Below are positions 53,161-61,714 of a stretch of DNA of 64,000 nucleotides, piece after piece (the first letter of the stretch is position 1; every line of letters starts with the position of its first letter). The stretch is taken from positions 1 to 64,000 of the forward strand of contig JAILDL010000013.1 in the NCBI GenBank assembly GCA_024689465.1, written 5' to 3'. Both the position numbers and the translations under genes were made by a program. Under the pieces are notes generated by a model. The model was not told the origin of the DNA, made no database searches, and worked only from the letters and a program-made list of their open reading frames with translations. Source of the DNA: Lachnospiraceae bacterium (GTDB lineage Bacteria; Bacillota; Clostridia; Lachnospirales; Lachnospiraceae).

Positions 53161-54807
53161 ATGGAATTATACCCAAACAAGTCACAGTACATGGTCGGAG
53201 AATCTGTCAGACTGTTCCTTCGCACAGAGAATGCAGAACAAGATCCGTATCAGATCCGGATCATGCATCTGGATGAGGTGATCATGACCCGCACGATCTG
53301 CGCAGAGGAAGAAGAAACCGGAATCGACCTGGATGATAGAGACTTTTCCGTTGGAGGATACGGCGTAGATCTGATAAAAGAGGAGAGAGTCCTATGCCAT
53401 ACAGCGTTCGATGTTGTGGAAGACCCCTTTGAATCCCTTCGATACGGCTTTCTGAGTGATTTCGAAGAAAAGGATATGGAGAACGGTGCACTGGAATGGA
53501 TGCGTAGATGCCATATCAATCTGGTGCAGTTTTATGACTGGTCCTACCGCCATGACCATCTGGTTTCGGACGAAGCTTTTTATACAGATATGATGGGAAA
53601 ACCGATCTTTCGTGAAGCGGTGTGCCAGAAGATCCAAAAAGCAGGGAAGTACGGGATGAAAACAATGGCTTACGGTGCAGTTTATGCTGCCAGTAAGGCG
53701 TTTTATGAAGAGCATCCCCGTTGGGCGCTATTTTACCCGGATGGAGAACCCATTACATTTATTGATGTTTTCTACATCATGAACATTCAGGAAGAGTCGC
53801 CGTGGAGAGAGCATCTGATCGGTCAATACAAAGAGGCAATTACCCAAATGGGCTTCAGCGGGATCCACATGGACACTTATGGAGAACCCAAAACAGCAAA
53901 AGCGCATTTAAAGGATTCTCCAGAGGCGGTTTATCTGGAGGAGGCTTTCCCGGGACTCATTCATGATACGTATGAAAGCCTGAAGGAGAGCATGCAAGAT
54001 CCCTGTCTGGTGTTTAATAATGTGGGAAACTGGCCGGTGGATCAAACAGCTGATACAGACCAGAAAGCAGTATACGTGGAAGTATGGTCGCCGTATGACC
54101 GGTACGAGCACATTGCCAAGATCATTCGGGAGGCAAGAGCATTTTGCAAAGATCAAAAACCGGTCATCCTGGCGGCTTATCTGGCTTCATTCCGTCTGGA
54201 AAGCATAGAACGTGGGATCCGCGCAGCCCGTTTGTTGCTAGCCGGGATTATCTCCAATGGTGCGTATAACCTTTTGACCGGAGAAAACCAGGCCATTTTG
54301 ACGCAAGGCTATTACAGTGACTATACAAAGCTGGATAGAAATGCAGCGAATGTGATCTGTGCTTATTACGATTTCATGATCCGCTATAAGGAACTGTTTT
54401 ATGACAAATGCCTGTCCGATGTGTCCATGACCCATTTTGGAGGAGACAATCTGGAATATACCACTCACTGTGACAGGGTCGATGTAACGCCCAAAGCAGG
54501 TAAGATCTGGCTGATCATCCGCCAGTCAAAAAGCAAAAGAGTGCTCTCACTGATCAATCTTTGCGGAAACGATGATCTCTGGAATCAGGGCAAAGAAGAA
54601 CCGGAAACGATACAAAATATCGATTTTTCAGTACAGATAAACGAATCTTTGGAGGGAATCTATATGGCTTCACCGGATGCGGAAGATCAGGGGATGAAAG
54701 CTGTGGACTATCAGGTCAAAGATGAAAAGCAGGGGCGGTTTGTAACGTTTGCTATCCCGAAACTGACTTACTGGACGATCATCGAGATAAGAGGAAAAGA
54801 AAGGTAG
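53161..54807 (+). CDS. GH66 family enzyme (dextranase / cycloisomaltooligosaccharide-related), cytoplasmic
   Basis: A 548-residue protein with an N-terminal beta domain (about 1-90), the GH66 barrel beginning LRYGFLSDF, and a C-terminal beta domain. The predicted nucleophile is Asp238 in GIHMDTYGE and the acid/base Glu307 in VYVEVWSP. Their 69-residue separation equals that of known GH66 enzymes (68-69). GH66 enzymes cleave alpha-1,6-glucan, some forming cyclic products. There is no signal peptide, unlike secreted dextranases, so it should act on imported isomaltooligosaccharides or cyclic ones. It starts four bases after the permease and is followed by a GH13 enzyme. Confidence 0.85.
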   Translation: MELYPNKSQYMVGESVRLFLRTENAEQDPYQIRIMHLDEVIMTRTICAEEEETGIDLDDRDFSVGGYGVDLIKEERVLCHTAFDVVEDPFESLRYGFLSDFEEKDMENGALEWMRRCHINLVQFYDWSYRHDHLVSDEAFYTDMMGKPIFREAVCQKIQKAGKYGMKTMAYGAVYAASKAFYEEHPRWALFYPDGEPITFIDVFYIMNIQEESPWREHLIGQYKEAITQMGFSGIHMDTYGEPKTAKAHLKDSPEAVYLEEAFPGLIHDTYESLKESMQDPCLVFNNVGNWPVDQTADTDQKAVYVEVWSPYDRYEHIAKIIREARAFCKDQKPVILAAYLASFRLESIERGIRAARLLLAGIISNGAYNLLTGENQAILTQGYYSDYTKLDRNAANVICAYYDFMIRYKELFYDKCLSDVSMTHFGGDNLEYTTHCDRVDVTPKAGKIWLIIRQSKSKRVLSLINLCGNDDLWNQGKEEPETIQNIDFSVQINESLEGIYMASPDAEDQGMKAVDYQVKDEKQGRFVTFAIPKLTYWTIIEIRGKER

Positions 54808-54818
54808 TAGTTGGATAT

Positions 54819-56447
54819 ATGGAATGGTGGAAAGAGAGGGCATTTTATCAGATCTATCCTCGAAGCTTTATGGATGGTAACGGGGACGGGATAGGCGATA
54901 TCAAGGGAATCATCTCAAAGCTGGATTATCTCAAATGGCTGGGGATTGGTGCTGTTTGGCTATGCCCGGTCTATGCATCTCCCAATGCCGATATGGGATA
55001 CGACATCAGCGATTATGAAGCAATCATGGAAGAGTTTGGCTCCATGGAAGATTTTGATCTGCTGCTTAAGGAGATGCATAAGCGGGATATCAAGCTGATC
55101 ATGGATCTGGTAGTCAATCATTCTTCTGATGAACACAGGTGGTTTCGGGAAGCGCGGAAAAGAAAGGATAATCCCTATCGGGATTTCTATATCTGGAGAG
55201 AAGGAAAAGAAGGAAGAGAGCCCAATAACTGGAGCTCCTTTTTTACGCCTTCTGCATGGAGCTATGATGAAACAACGGGGGAATGGTACTTGCATCTGTT
55301 TTCCGAGAAGCAGCCGGATCTGAACTGGGAAAATCCATCCCTTCGGAAGGAAATCTTTGCCATGATCAATCGTTGGCTAGACCGGGGCGTGGACGGTTTC
55401 CGAATGGATGTGATCAGCCTGATCGCGAAAGATCAGACATTTCCCGACGCACCGGGAGAAGGTTACCAAATGGATCCGACCCTGTTTTCCTTTCGCCTTC
55501 AGATGCATCAGTATCTGAAAGAAATGCGGAATACCTGCTTTCGCGGAAGAGACTGTATGTGTGTGGGGGAAACCACCTTTGTAAATACAACCAATGCTCC
55601 TTTGGTGGTGGGAGACGGGACGGAATTAGACCTGTTATTCCAGTTTGATCTCATGGACATCGATGGAGGCATTTCTAAATGGGATCTTCGGGATTTTGAT
55701 CTGGCCAGATTTAAACAGATCATCTGCCGCTGGCAGCAGGCCATTCCCTGGAATACGTTATTCTGGGGAAATCATGACCAGCCAAGGGCTGTATCCAGAT
55801 TCGGAGATGATACGAGCTTCCTTTTGTGGAACCGAAGCGCAAAGACTCTGGCAGCAGCCATGTATCTGCTAAAAGGGACACCGTTTATTTATCAGGGTGA
55901 AGAAATCGGAATGACCAATTATCCTTTTAAGTCAAAGGATGAACTGCGGGATGTTGAAAGTCTGAATCTTTTGAAACATGCGACAAGGGACGAAAAAGGG
56001 AAAGCCTGGAAAGGGATTCTGGCGAAAGGAAGAGATAATGCCAGAACACCGATGCAGTGGAATGAGGAAAATAATGCCGGCTTTACTACAGGAACGCCAT
56101 GGATTGCTGTAAATCCCAATTATATGCACATTAACGTTGAAGATGAGCAAAGTGAGGAATGGTCGATTCTTTCTTTCTATCGGCAACTGCTTTCCTTAAG
56201 AGCCAGTGAAAAAACAATATTAGAAGGAGATTTTGTATTGTTGCTGCCGGAGCATCCGCATATCTTTGCCTATGAGAGGACAACACAGGATAGCAGGATC
56301 TGTGTATATTGTAATCTGTCAGGAGAAGAAGAAAAACTGGAACTACCGGAAAAAGGACAGATTCTCATAAAGGAAGCATATGAGGATGGAATCTTACAAC
56401 CCTGGGGGTGTTTGATCACCAAACAGAATGCTGAAAATTCAGGATAA
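54819..56447 (+). CDS. GH13_31 oligo-1,6-glucosidase / alpha-glucosidase
   Basis: A 542-residue cytoplasmic alpha-glucosidase. Catalytic residues are Asp197 (GFRMDVI), Glu251 (CVGETTF) and Asp320 (WGNHDQPR); region I is DLVVNHSSDEHRWF. Val198 after the nucleophile is the residue known to favour alpha-1,6 over alpha-1,4 linkages in this subfamily. This fits release of glucose from isomaltooligosaccharides made by the GH66 partner. It starts 11 bases after the GH66 gene. Confidence 0.93.
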   Translation: MEWWKERAFYQIYPRSFMDGNGDGIGDIKGIISKLDYLKWLGIGAVWLCPVYASPNADMGYDISDYEAIMEEFGSMEDFDLLLKEMHKRDIKLIMDLVVNHSSDEHRWFREARKRKDNPYRDFYIWREGKEGREPNNWSSFFTPSAWSYDETTGEWYLHLFSEKQPDLNWENPSLRKEIFAMINRWLDRGVDGFRMDVISLIAKDQTFPDAPGEGYQMDPTLFSFRLQMHQYLKEMRNTCFRGRDCMCVGETTFVNTTNAPLVVGDGTELDLLFQFDLMDIDGGISKWDLRDFDLARFKQIICRWQQAIPWNTLFWGNHDQPRAVSRFGDDTSFLLWNRSAKTLAAAMYLLKGTPFIYQGEEIGMTNYPFKSKDELRDVESLNLLKHATRDEKGKAWKGILAKGRDNARTPMQWNEENNAGFTTGTPWIAVNPNYMHINVEDEQSEEWSILSFYRQLLSLRASEKTILEGDFVLLLPEHPHIFAYERTTQDSRICVYCNLSGEEEKLELPEKGQILIKEAYEDGILQPWGCLITKQNAENSG

Positions 56448-56529
56448 AGATTGTAAAGTGTTCTAAAATCCGATATTTTTAAGGAGAAGTAGTAATGTTT
56501 TTCTTTCCTGAAAATAGAGGGGGATATGT

Positions 56530-57114
56530 ATGGAAGCATTGGAAGCGATCCGCACCAGAAGAAGCACCAGAGCCTACAAGGACAAGATGCCCGATCGGGA
56601 TTTGATCCGGGAAGTCATTGAAGCCGGACGGACGGCCCCCAGCGGCTCTAACAGCCAGGCAACGCACCTTTTGGTGATCACAGATGGCAAAGTGCTGGAA
56701 GACCTGGCGGGATTGGTGCAAATGGAGTTTGCAAAGATGGAGATCACAGAGGATACCTATGTGTCCCTGAAGCATTCCATTCAGGCATCCAAAGCCGGAA
56801 CCTATGTATTTCACTATAATGCGCCGGTTCTGATCGTCACGGCGAATCGCAAAGGCTATGGCAATGCCATGGCAGACAGCGCCTGCGTACTGGAAAACAT
56901 GATGATCGCCGCAAACGCCCTGAATCTTGGCAGCTGCTGGATCAATCAGCTCCACTGGCTGGATGAGAATGAAGCTGTGCGATCCTTCATGGAAAAGCTG
57001 GGCTTAAAAGAAGAGGAGACCATCACCGGTGGCCTGATCCTGGGGTATCCGGAGGGCGGCCTTCCCAATCGGGAACCGTTGGAGCGGAAAGGAAATCCCG
57101 TTACCTGGATCTGA
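56530..57114 (+). CDS. Nitroreductase family flavoprotein
   Basis: A 194-residue FMN-dependent oxidoreductase. The N-terminal RRSTRAYKDKMPDRDLI and RTAPSGSNSQATHLLVI bind FMN phosphate. VLENMMIAANALNLGSCWI and the LILGYPEGG-containing end are typical. AGGGGG lies before the ATG. The physiological substrate is unknown. It has no evident link with either flanking carbohydrate locus. Confidence 0.9.
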   Translation: MEALEAIRTRRSTRAYKDKMPDRDLIREVIEAGRTAPSGSNSQATHLLVITDGKVLEDLAGLVQMEFAKMEITEDTYVSLKHSIQASKAGTYVFHYNAPVLIVTANRKGYGNAMADSACVLENMMIAANALNLGSCWINQLHWLDENEAVRSFMEKLGLKEEETITGGLILGYPEGGLPNREPLERKGNPVTWI

Positions 57115-57160
57115 GCATACCCGGTGACCAAATCTAAAAAAATGACACCTGCATAAAATG

Positions 57161-57191
57161 AGAAGCCTTTGAACAGAAGGCTTCTTTTTTT
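57161..57191 (+). terminator. Nitroreductase terminator
   Basis: A 9-bp stem AGAAGCCTT / AAGGCTTCT with a seven-base loop, followed by a T run. Confidence 0.88.
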
Positions 57192-57242
57192 ATGCTACAA
57201 GATAGAAAACCAGAATGGAAGGGATGGATGGAGAGGAGCAAC

Positions 57243-59054
57243 ATGAAAAAACGATTACTTGGTCTTTTGGCCTGTGGCATATTGATCGCCGTACTGGCAT
57301 GGACCGGATTGGAAACAAAAATACAGAAAGAAAAAGAAAACTTCATGAAGATTGAAAACTATCACACAGCCCAGCTGGGAGAGAACGTATATCTGTTCCG
57401 GGAAAGCGATGATCACGCACAGATCCAGGAGATCATTGATTCTGTCTATCGGAAACAGGAAGCAAACCAGTTCGGGGAGGAGCGTATTGCCTTTTGCTTT
57501 TTCCCCGGAGATTACAGCGATATCACCGTCAGCGTAGGGTTTTATACCCAGGTGCTTGGCCTGGGAACGAGGCCGACGGATGTAAAGATCGGAAAGCTGG
57601 AGTGTCTGGCCAGATGGCTGGGAAACGATCCCGGCAATCACAACGCCTGCTGCAATTTCTGGCGCAGCGTGGAAAACGTGGAGCTGTTATCCAATACGGT
57701 CTGGGCCGTGTCCCAGGCTACAGATATGCGACGGATACAGGTGGACGGAGCCCTTTACCTCCACGATGACTATGGCTGGTGCAGCGGCGGCTTCTTATCG
57801 GATTCCAAAGTAGCCACCATGATCGACTCCGGCTCCCAGCAGCAGTGGCTTTCCAGAAACAACCGGTACAAAGCCTGGATGAACGATAACTGGAACGAAG
57901 TCTTTGTAGGAGATGATCCCGACGGAACCCCCACCGGTACCTGGCCGGTCAAAGCCTATACCGAGGTGGAAAAGACAGTAGAGATCCGGGAAAAGCCCTT
58001 CCTTGTATGGACCGAGGCGGAAGTAAAAAGCGCACTGGGGATCTTTGTTCCCGAAACGCGCATGGACAGCGTAGGCCCCTCCTGGGAGGAGGACGCAGAA
58101 ACGCCCGGAAATATCAGCGCCATTACGGACTGGTACATCGCACAGCCGGGTACGGATTCTGCAGAAACCATCAATGCAGCCATTCTGGAGGGAAAGAACA
58201 TCCTCTTTACGCCGGGTATCTACAATCTGTATGAGCCCATCGTGGTAGAGCAGGATGACCGGATGCTCCTTGGCCTTGGCCTTGCATCTCTGCGTGCCTG
58301 CAACGGCAATGCCTGCATCGAAACAAAGGGCAGTAACCTGACCATCGCGGGACTTTTATTTGATGCCGGTGTTGCAGCAGAAAAGGACGGCAAGAAGGTA
58401 TCTTCTCCAAACCTTCTCTATGTAGGAGAAGGAAAGGACGTGAACATTTCCGACCTGTATTTCCGTGTAGGCGGTACACCCACCAATCAGCCGGCGACCG
58501 CTACCTGCTGCGTCACCCTGGATGCGGATCATGTGATCGGCGATAACCTGTGGGTCTGGAGAGCCGATCATGGGGATCAGGTTGCCTGGGATAAGAACGT
58601 AACAAAGAACGGCATCGTGATCAACGGAGACGATACCATCATGTATGCCCTGATGGTAGAGCATTTTCATGAATACCAGACCGTGTGGAACGGCAACAAC
58701 GGCCAGCTGTATATGTACCAGAGCGAAGTGCCCTATGACGTTCCCGGTAACGATGTATGGATGAGCAGGGGCGGCACCCGCTACGGCTATGCTTCCCTGT
58801 TTGTAAACGATGATGTGGAGCGATTCCACGGAGAAGGGATCGGCATCTATCTGTATAACCGGGATGCTTCGGTGCTTTTGGAGAGCGTCATGGAGATGCC
58901 GGATAAGAAGGGCGTATCCGTTCACCACATCCTGTCGGTGATGATCACCGGAAATCCCGGCGTAGCCCATGTTTTAAACGAAGCAGGAGGGGCCGCCATG
59001 ACACCCGGCTCAAAAGCCATGTTGATCGATTATGAGGGAGGAGAGTATCGATGA
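57243..59054 (+). CDS. Membrane-anchored right-handed beta-helix protein of unknown activity
   Basis: A 603-residue protein with an N-terminal hydrophobic segment (MKKRLLGLLACGILIAVLAW) that acts as signal anchor. The rest is rich in short beta strands with Gly/Asn/Asp turns. Features are VLGLGTRPTDVKIGKL, NACCNFWRSVENV, SGSQQQWLSRN, FTPGIYNLYEPI, GLGLASLRACNG, VIGDNLWVWRADHGDQV and MYALMVEHFHEYQTVWNGN. The repeating pattern is that of pectin-lyase-like / GH55-like parallel beta-helices. Members of this group are often mislabelled adenylyl cyclase or coagulation factor 5/8-type; I see no cyclase motif. The ATG at 57243 follows GAGAGGAG. Cytoplasmic start MKIENYHTA at about 57345 is a less likely alternative. 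Overlap with a laminaribiose-phosphorylase-like gene suggests a beta-glucan-active enzyme. Confidence 0.7.
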   Translation: MKKRLLGLLACGILIAVLAWTGLETKIQKEKENFMKIENYHTAQLGENVYLFRESDDHAQIQEIIDSVYRKQEANQFGEERIAFCFFPGDYSDITVSVGFYTQVLGLGTRPTDVKIGKLECLARWLGNDPGNHNACCNFWRSVENVELLSNTVWAVSQATDMRRIQVDGALYLHDDYGWCSGGFLSDSKVATMIDSGSQQQWLSRNNRYKAWMNDNWNEVFVGDDPDGTPTGTWPVKAYTEVEKTVEIREKPFLVWTEAEVKSALGIFVPETRMDSVGPSWEEDAETPGNISAITDWYIAQPGTDSAETINAAILEGKNILFTPGIYNLYEPIVVEQDDRMLLGLGLASLRACNGNACIETKGSNLTIAGLLFDAGVAAEKDGKKVSSPNLLYVGEGKDVNISDLYFRVGGTPTNQPATATCCVTLDADHVIGDNLWVWRADHGDQVAWDKNVTKNGIVINGDDTIMYALMVEHFHEYQTVWNGNNGQLYMYQSEVPYDVPGNDVWMSRGGTRYGYASLFVNDDVERFHGEGIGIYLYNRDASVLLESVMEMPDKKGVSVHHILSVMITGNPGVAHVLNEAGGAAMTPGSKAMLIDYEGGEYR

Positions 59055-61696
59055 AAAGATTTGTGGAAGAGGATGTATTTGAGATCAAAGGGGAGCACGT
59101 ATCCCCCCAGCTGTATTTTCCGCTGGCTGGTGAAAACGGGTTAAAGAGTGCCATCACCCCTTACGGAAAGGGGGATGCCAAGACGGATCAGAACCATTTC
59201 CTGTTTGCCCCCACCAGCGTTCTGGACTTGTCGGAAGGCAATCTGGGCAGAAACTTCTGGTTCTGCTTAAGGGAAGGAGAACCCTGGTCTTTATTCGGCA
59301 GCAGTGCATGGCAGAAGGCCCTGGAATTTACCGAGGATGAAGAAGAGGTGGAGATAAAGGCCGGCTATATGTGGCAGACCATCACCCGCAGCAGCGAAGT
59401 GTTAAAGCTGAAGGCGGAGGTTACCAGCTTTATCCCCTTTGGTGAAAATACGGAGATCCATTTATTTACCATCGAAAATACCGGTAGCAAACCGGTGGTT
59501 GGAACGGCCCTGTCTGCCTTTCCCATTTACGGCAGGAGCGCGGACAACATCCGGGATCATCGCCATGTGACCAGCTTACTGCACAGATGCCGCGTGGGAG
59601 AAAAGGGCATTTATGTAACGCCCACCATGAGCTTTGACGAGCGGGGGCACCAGAGAAACGATGTGACCTATTTTGTAGAGGGTATGACCGGGGACGGAAG
59701 ATACCCCACCCGGTTTATCCCGGTTCTGGACGACTTTGTGGGGGACGGCACCTTAGAGCGCCCCGAAGCCTTAAAGGATCTGGAACACTTTGCAGATTAT
59801 GTGGCACCGGGAACGGAAGTAGCAGGTCAGGAAATGACAGGCACCTTACTGTTTCCCGAACTGACCCTGCAGCCCGGAGATCAGAAGACCTATATCCTCT
59901 TTGCGGGGATCGGAGAAGGGTCGAAAAAGTACCACACTCTGGAGGATGTGCAGGCAGAACTGGAAAAAACCAGACGCTACTGGAAGAACAAGATGAATGT
60001 AGCAGTGGAAACCGCGGATCCTGCCTTTGACGGGTTTATGCGCTGGGTAGCGTTCCAGCCGGAACTCAGACGCCTCTTTGGCTGCTCCTTCCTGCCCCAT
60101 CACGATTACGGAAAAGGCGGCAGAGGATGGAGAGACTTATGGCAGGACTGCCTGGCTCTGCTTCTGATGAATCCCGGCGGTGTACGGGCAATGCTTCTTG
60201 GAAACTTTGCAGGAGAGCGGATTGACGGAACCAATGCCACCATCATCGGGGAAAAGCCTGGTGAGTTTAAGGCGGACCGGAACGCCATCTCCCGTGTGTG
60301 GATGGATCACGGCGCATGGCCGTTCCTTACCTGTGACCTGTATTTTAACCAGACCGGAGACTACGGCCTGTTACAGGAAAAGACGGTTTACTTCAGAGAC
60401 CGCCTGATCTACCGGGGCGAGAAGGTATCGGAAAACCATTATACCGACACCCTGCTGCATACCGCATCCGGAGACGTCTATGAAGGAACGGTATTGGAGC
60501 ACCTCCTGCTGCAGAACCTGGCAGCCTACTGGGATACCGGGGAAGCAGGACACCTTCGCCTTCGCAATGCAGACTGGAACGATGCCCTGGATATGGCAGC
60601 CGATAAGGGCGAGAGCGTAGCCTTTACCAACTTCTACGGAAGAAACCTGCTCCTTTTGGCTGAGCTGATCGAAAAGGTGGTGCCGGAGGGAGAAGAAGTA
60701 ACCTTCTTTGCGGAGATGGAGCACCTTCTGGCAAAAGGTAAGGCAGATCCTTCCTACCGCAAAGATGTGCTGAACGGTTATCTGGAAACCGTAAAGGAAA
60801 CGGTTTCCGGTGCCATGACTTCCATGGAAGGCAGAGCACTGGCCAGAAACCTGCGTGATAAGGGACTGGAGCTGTTAGAAGAGATCCGCCGGAAAGAGTG
60901 GATCGACTTAGGGGACGGCGGCTTCTACAACGGCTACTATGACGATCACGGCAGAGCCCTGGAGGGCATCCGGGACGGAAGAGTCCACATGATGCTTACC
61001 AGTCAGGTATTTGCCATCATGGCAGGCACCGCAGATGCAAAGCAGGTGGAAGCCATTGTAAAGAGCGCCGATGACCTTTTGTTTGATGCTTCCTGTGGTG
61101 GCTACCGTTTAAATACGGACTTTAAGGAAGTCAAGATGGATATGGGCCGGATGTTCGGCTTTGCCTTCGGAGAAAAGGAAAACGGAGCGGTCTTTGCCCA
61201 CATGGCCGTGATGTACGGAAATGCCTTGTACCAGAGAGGCTTTGCAAAGGAAGGCTATAAGGCACTGCATGCCCTTTACAGCCAGTCCATGAACGATGCA
61301 GTCAGCCGCATCTACCCGGGCCTGCCGGAATACTTCGGACGAAAGGGCAGAGGTTTATATCACTACCTCACCGGTTCCGCCAGCTGGTATCTCATGACCG
61401 TGATGAACCAGATGTTTGGCGTACGGGGAAAGGACGGAAATCTCCTTCTGGATCCCAAGCTGCTCAGAGAACAGTTCGATGAGGAACATAAGGCACAGAT
61501 ATCCTGCCGTTTTGCGGATATCGACTGGAAGATCACCTATGAGAACCCGGAGGATAAGGAATACGGCGAGTATACCATCCGGGAGCTGTATCTGGATGAC
61601 GAGCGTTGTGACACGACCCGACCGGAGATCCCTCTGGGCAAGATCAAATCCTTAAATGAAGGCATCCGTCACCGGATCCGTGTGGTCCTTGGATAA
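59051..61696 (+). CDS. GH94 phosphorylase, laminaribiose-phosphorylase-like
   Basis: GH94 enzymes phosphorolyse beta-glucosides to glucose 1-phosphate and a shorter sugar. The 881-residue protein has an N-terminal beta-sandwich, a helical linker, an (alpha/alpha)6 barrel and a C-terminal beta domain. The blocks IYGRSADNIRDHRHVTSLLH, SFDERGHQRN, SFLPHHDYGKGGRGWRDLW and GTNATIIGEKPGEF match my recollection of Paenibacillus laminaribiose phosphorylase nearly residue for residue. The catalytic Asp lies in NADWND (506-511). No signal peptide. It overlaps the beta-helix gene by four bases (ATGA). Cellobiose or other beta-1,3 dimers remain possible substrates. Confidence 0.88.
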   Translation: MKRFVEEDVFEIKGEHVSPQLYFPLAGENGLKSAITPYGKGDAKTDQNHFLFAPTSVLDLSEGNLGRNFWFCLREGEPWSLFGSSAWQKALEFTEDEEEVEIKAGYMWQTITRSSEVLKLKAEVTSFIPFGENTEIHLFTIENTGSKPVVGTALSAFPIYGRSADNIRDHRHVTSLLHRCRVGEKGIYVTPTMSFDERGHQRNDVTYFVEGMTGDGRYPTRFIPVLDDFVGDGTLERPEALKDLEHFADYVAPGTEVAGQEMTGTLLFPELTLQPGDQKTYILFAGIGEGSKKYHTLEDVQAELEKTRRYWKNKMNVAVETADPAFDGFMRWVAFQPELRRLFGCSFLPHHDYGKGGRGWRDLWQDCLALLLMNPGGVRAMLLGNFAGERIDGTNATIIGEKPGEFKADRNAISRVWMDHGAWPFLTCDLYFNQTGDYGLLQEKTVYFRDRLIYRGEKVSENHYTDTLLHTASGDVYEGTVLEHLLLQNLAAYWDTGEAGHLRLRNADWNDALDMAADKGESVAFTNFYGRNLLLLAELIEKVVPEGEEVTFFAEMEHLLAKGKADPSYRKDVLNGYLETVKETVSGAMTSMEGRALARNLRDKGLELLEEIRRKEWIDLGDGGFYNGYYDDHGRALEGIRDGRVHMMLTSQVFAIMAGTADAKQVEAIVKSADDLLFDASCGGYRLNTDFKEVKMDMGRMFGFAFGEKENGAVFAHMAVMYGNALYQRGFAKEGYKALHALYSQSMNDAVSRIYPGLPEYFGRKGRGLYHYLTGSASWYLMTVMNQMFGVRGKDGNLLLDPKLLREQFDEEHKAQISCRFADIDWKITYENPEDKEYGEYTIRELYLDDERCDTTRPEIPLGKIKSLNEGIRHRIRVVLG

Positions 61697-61714
61697 GAAG
61701 AGGAGAATCAAGCG

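Noticed and set aside
57243-59054. Adenylyl cyclase annotation for the beta-helix protein
   Set aside because: No nucleotide cyclase motif is visible; the sequence pattern is that of a parallel beta-helix.
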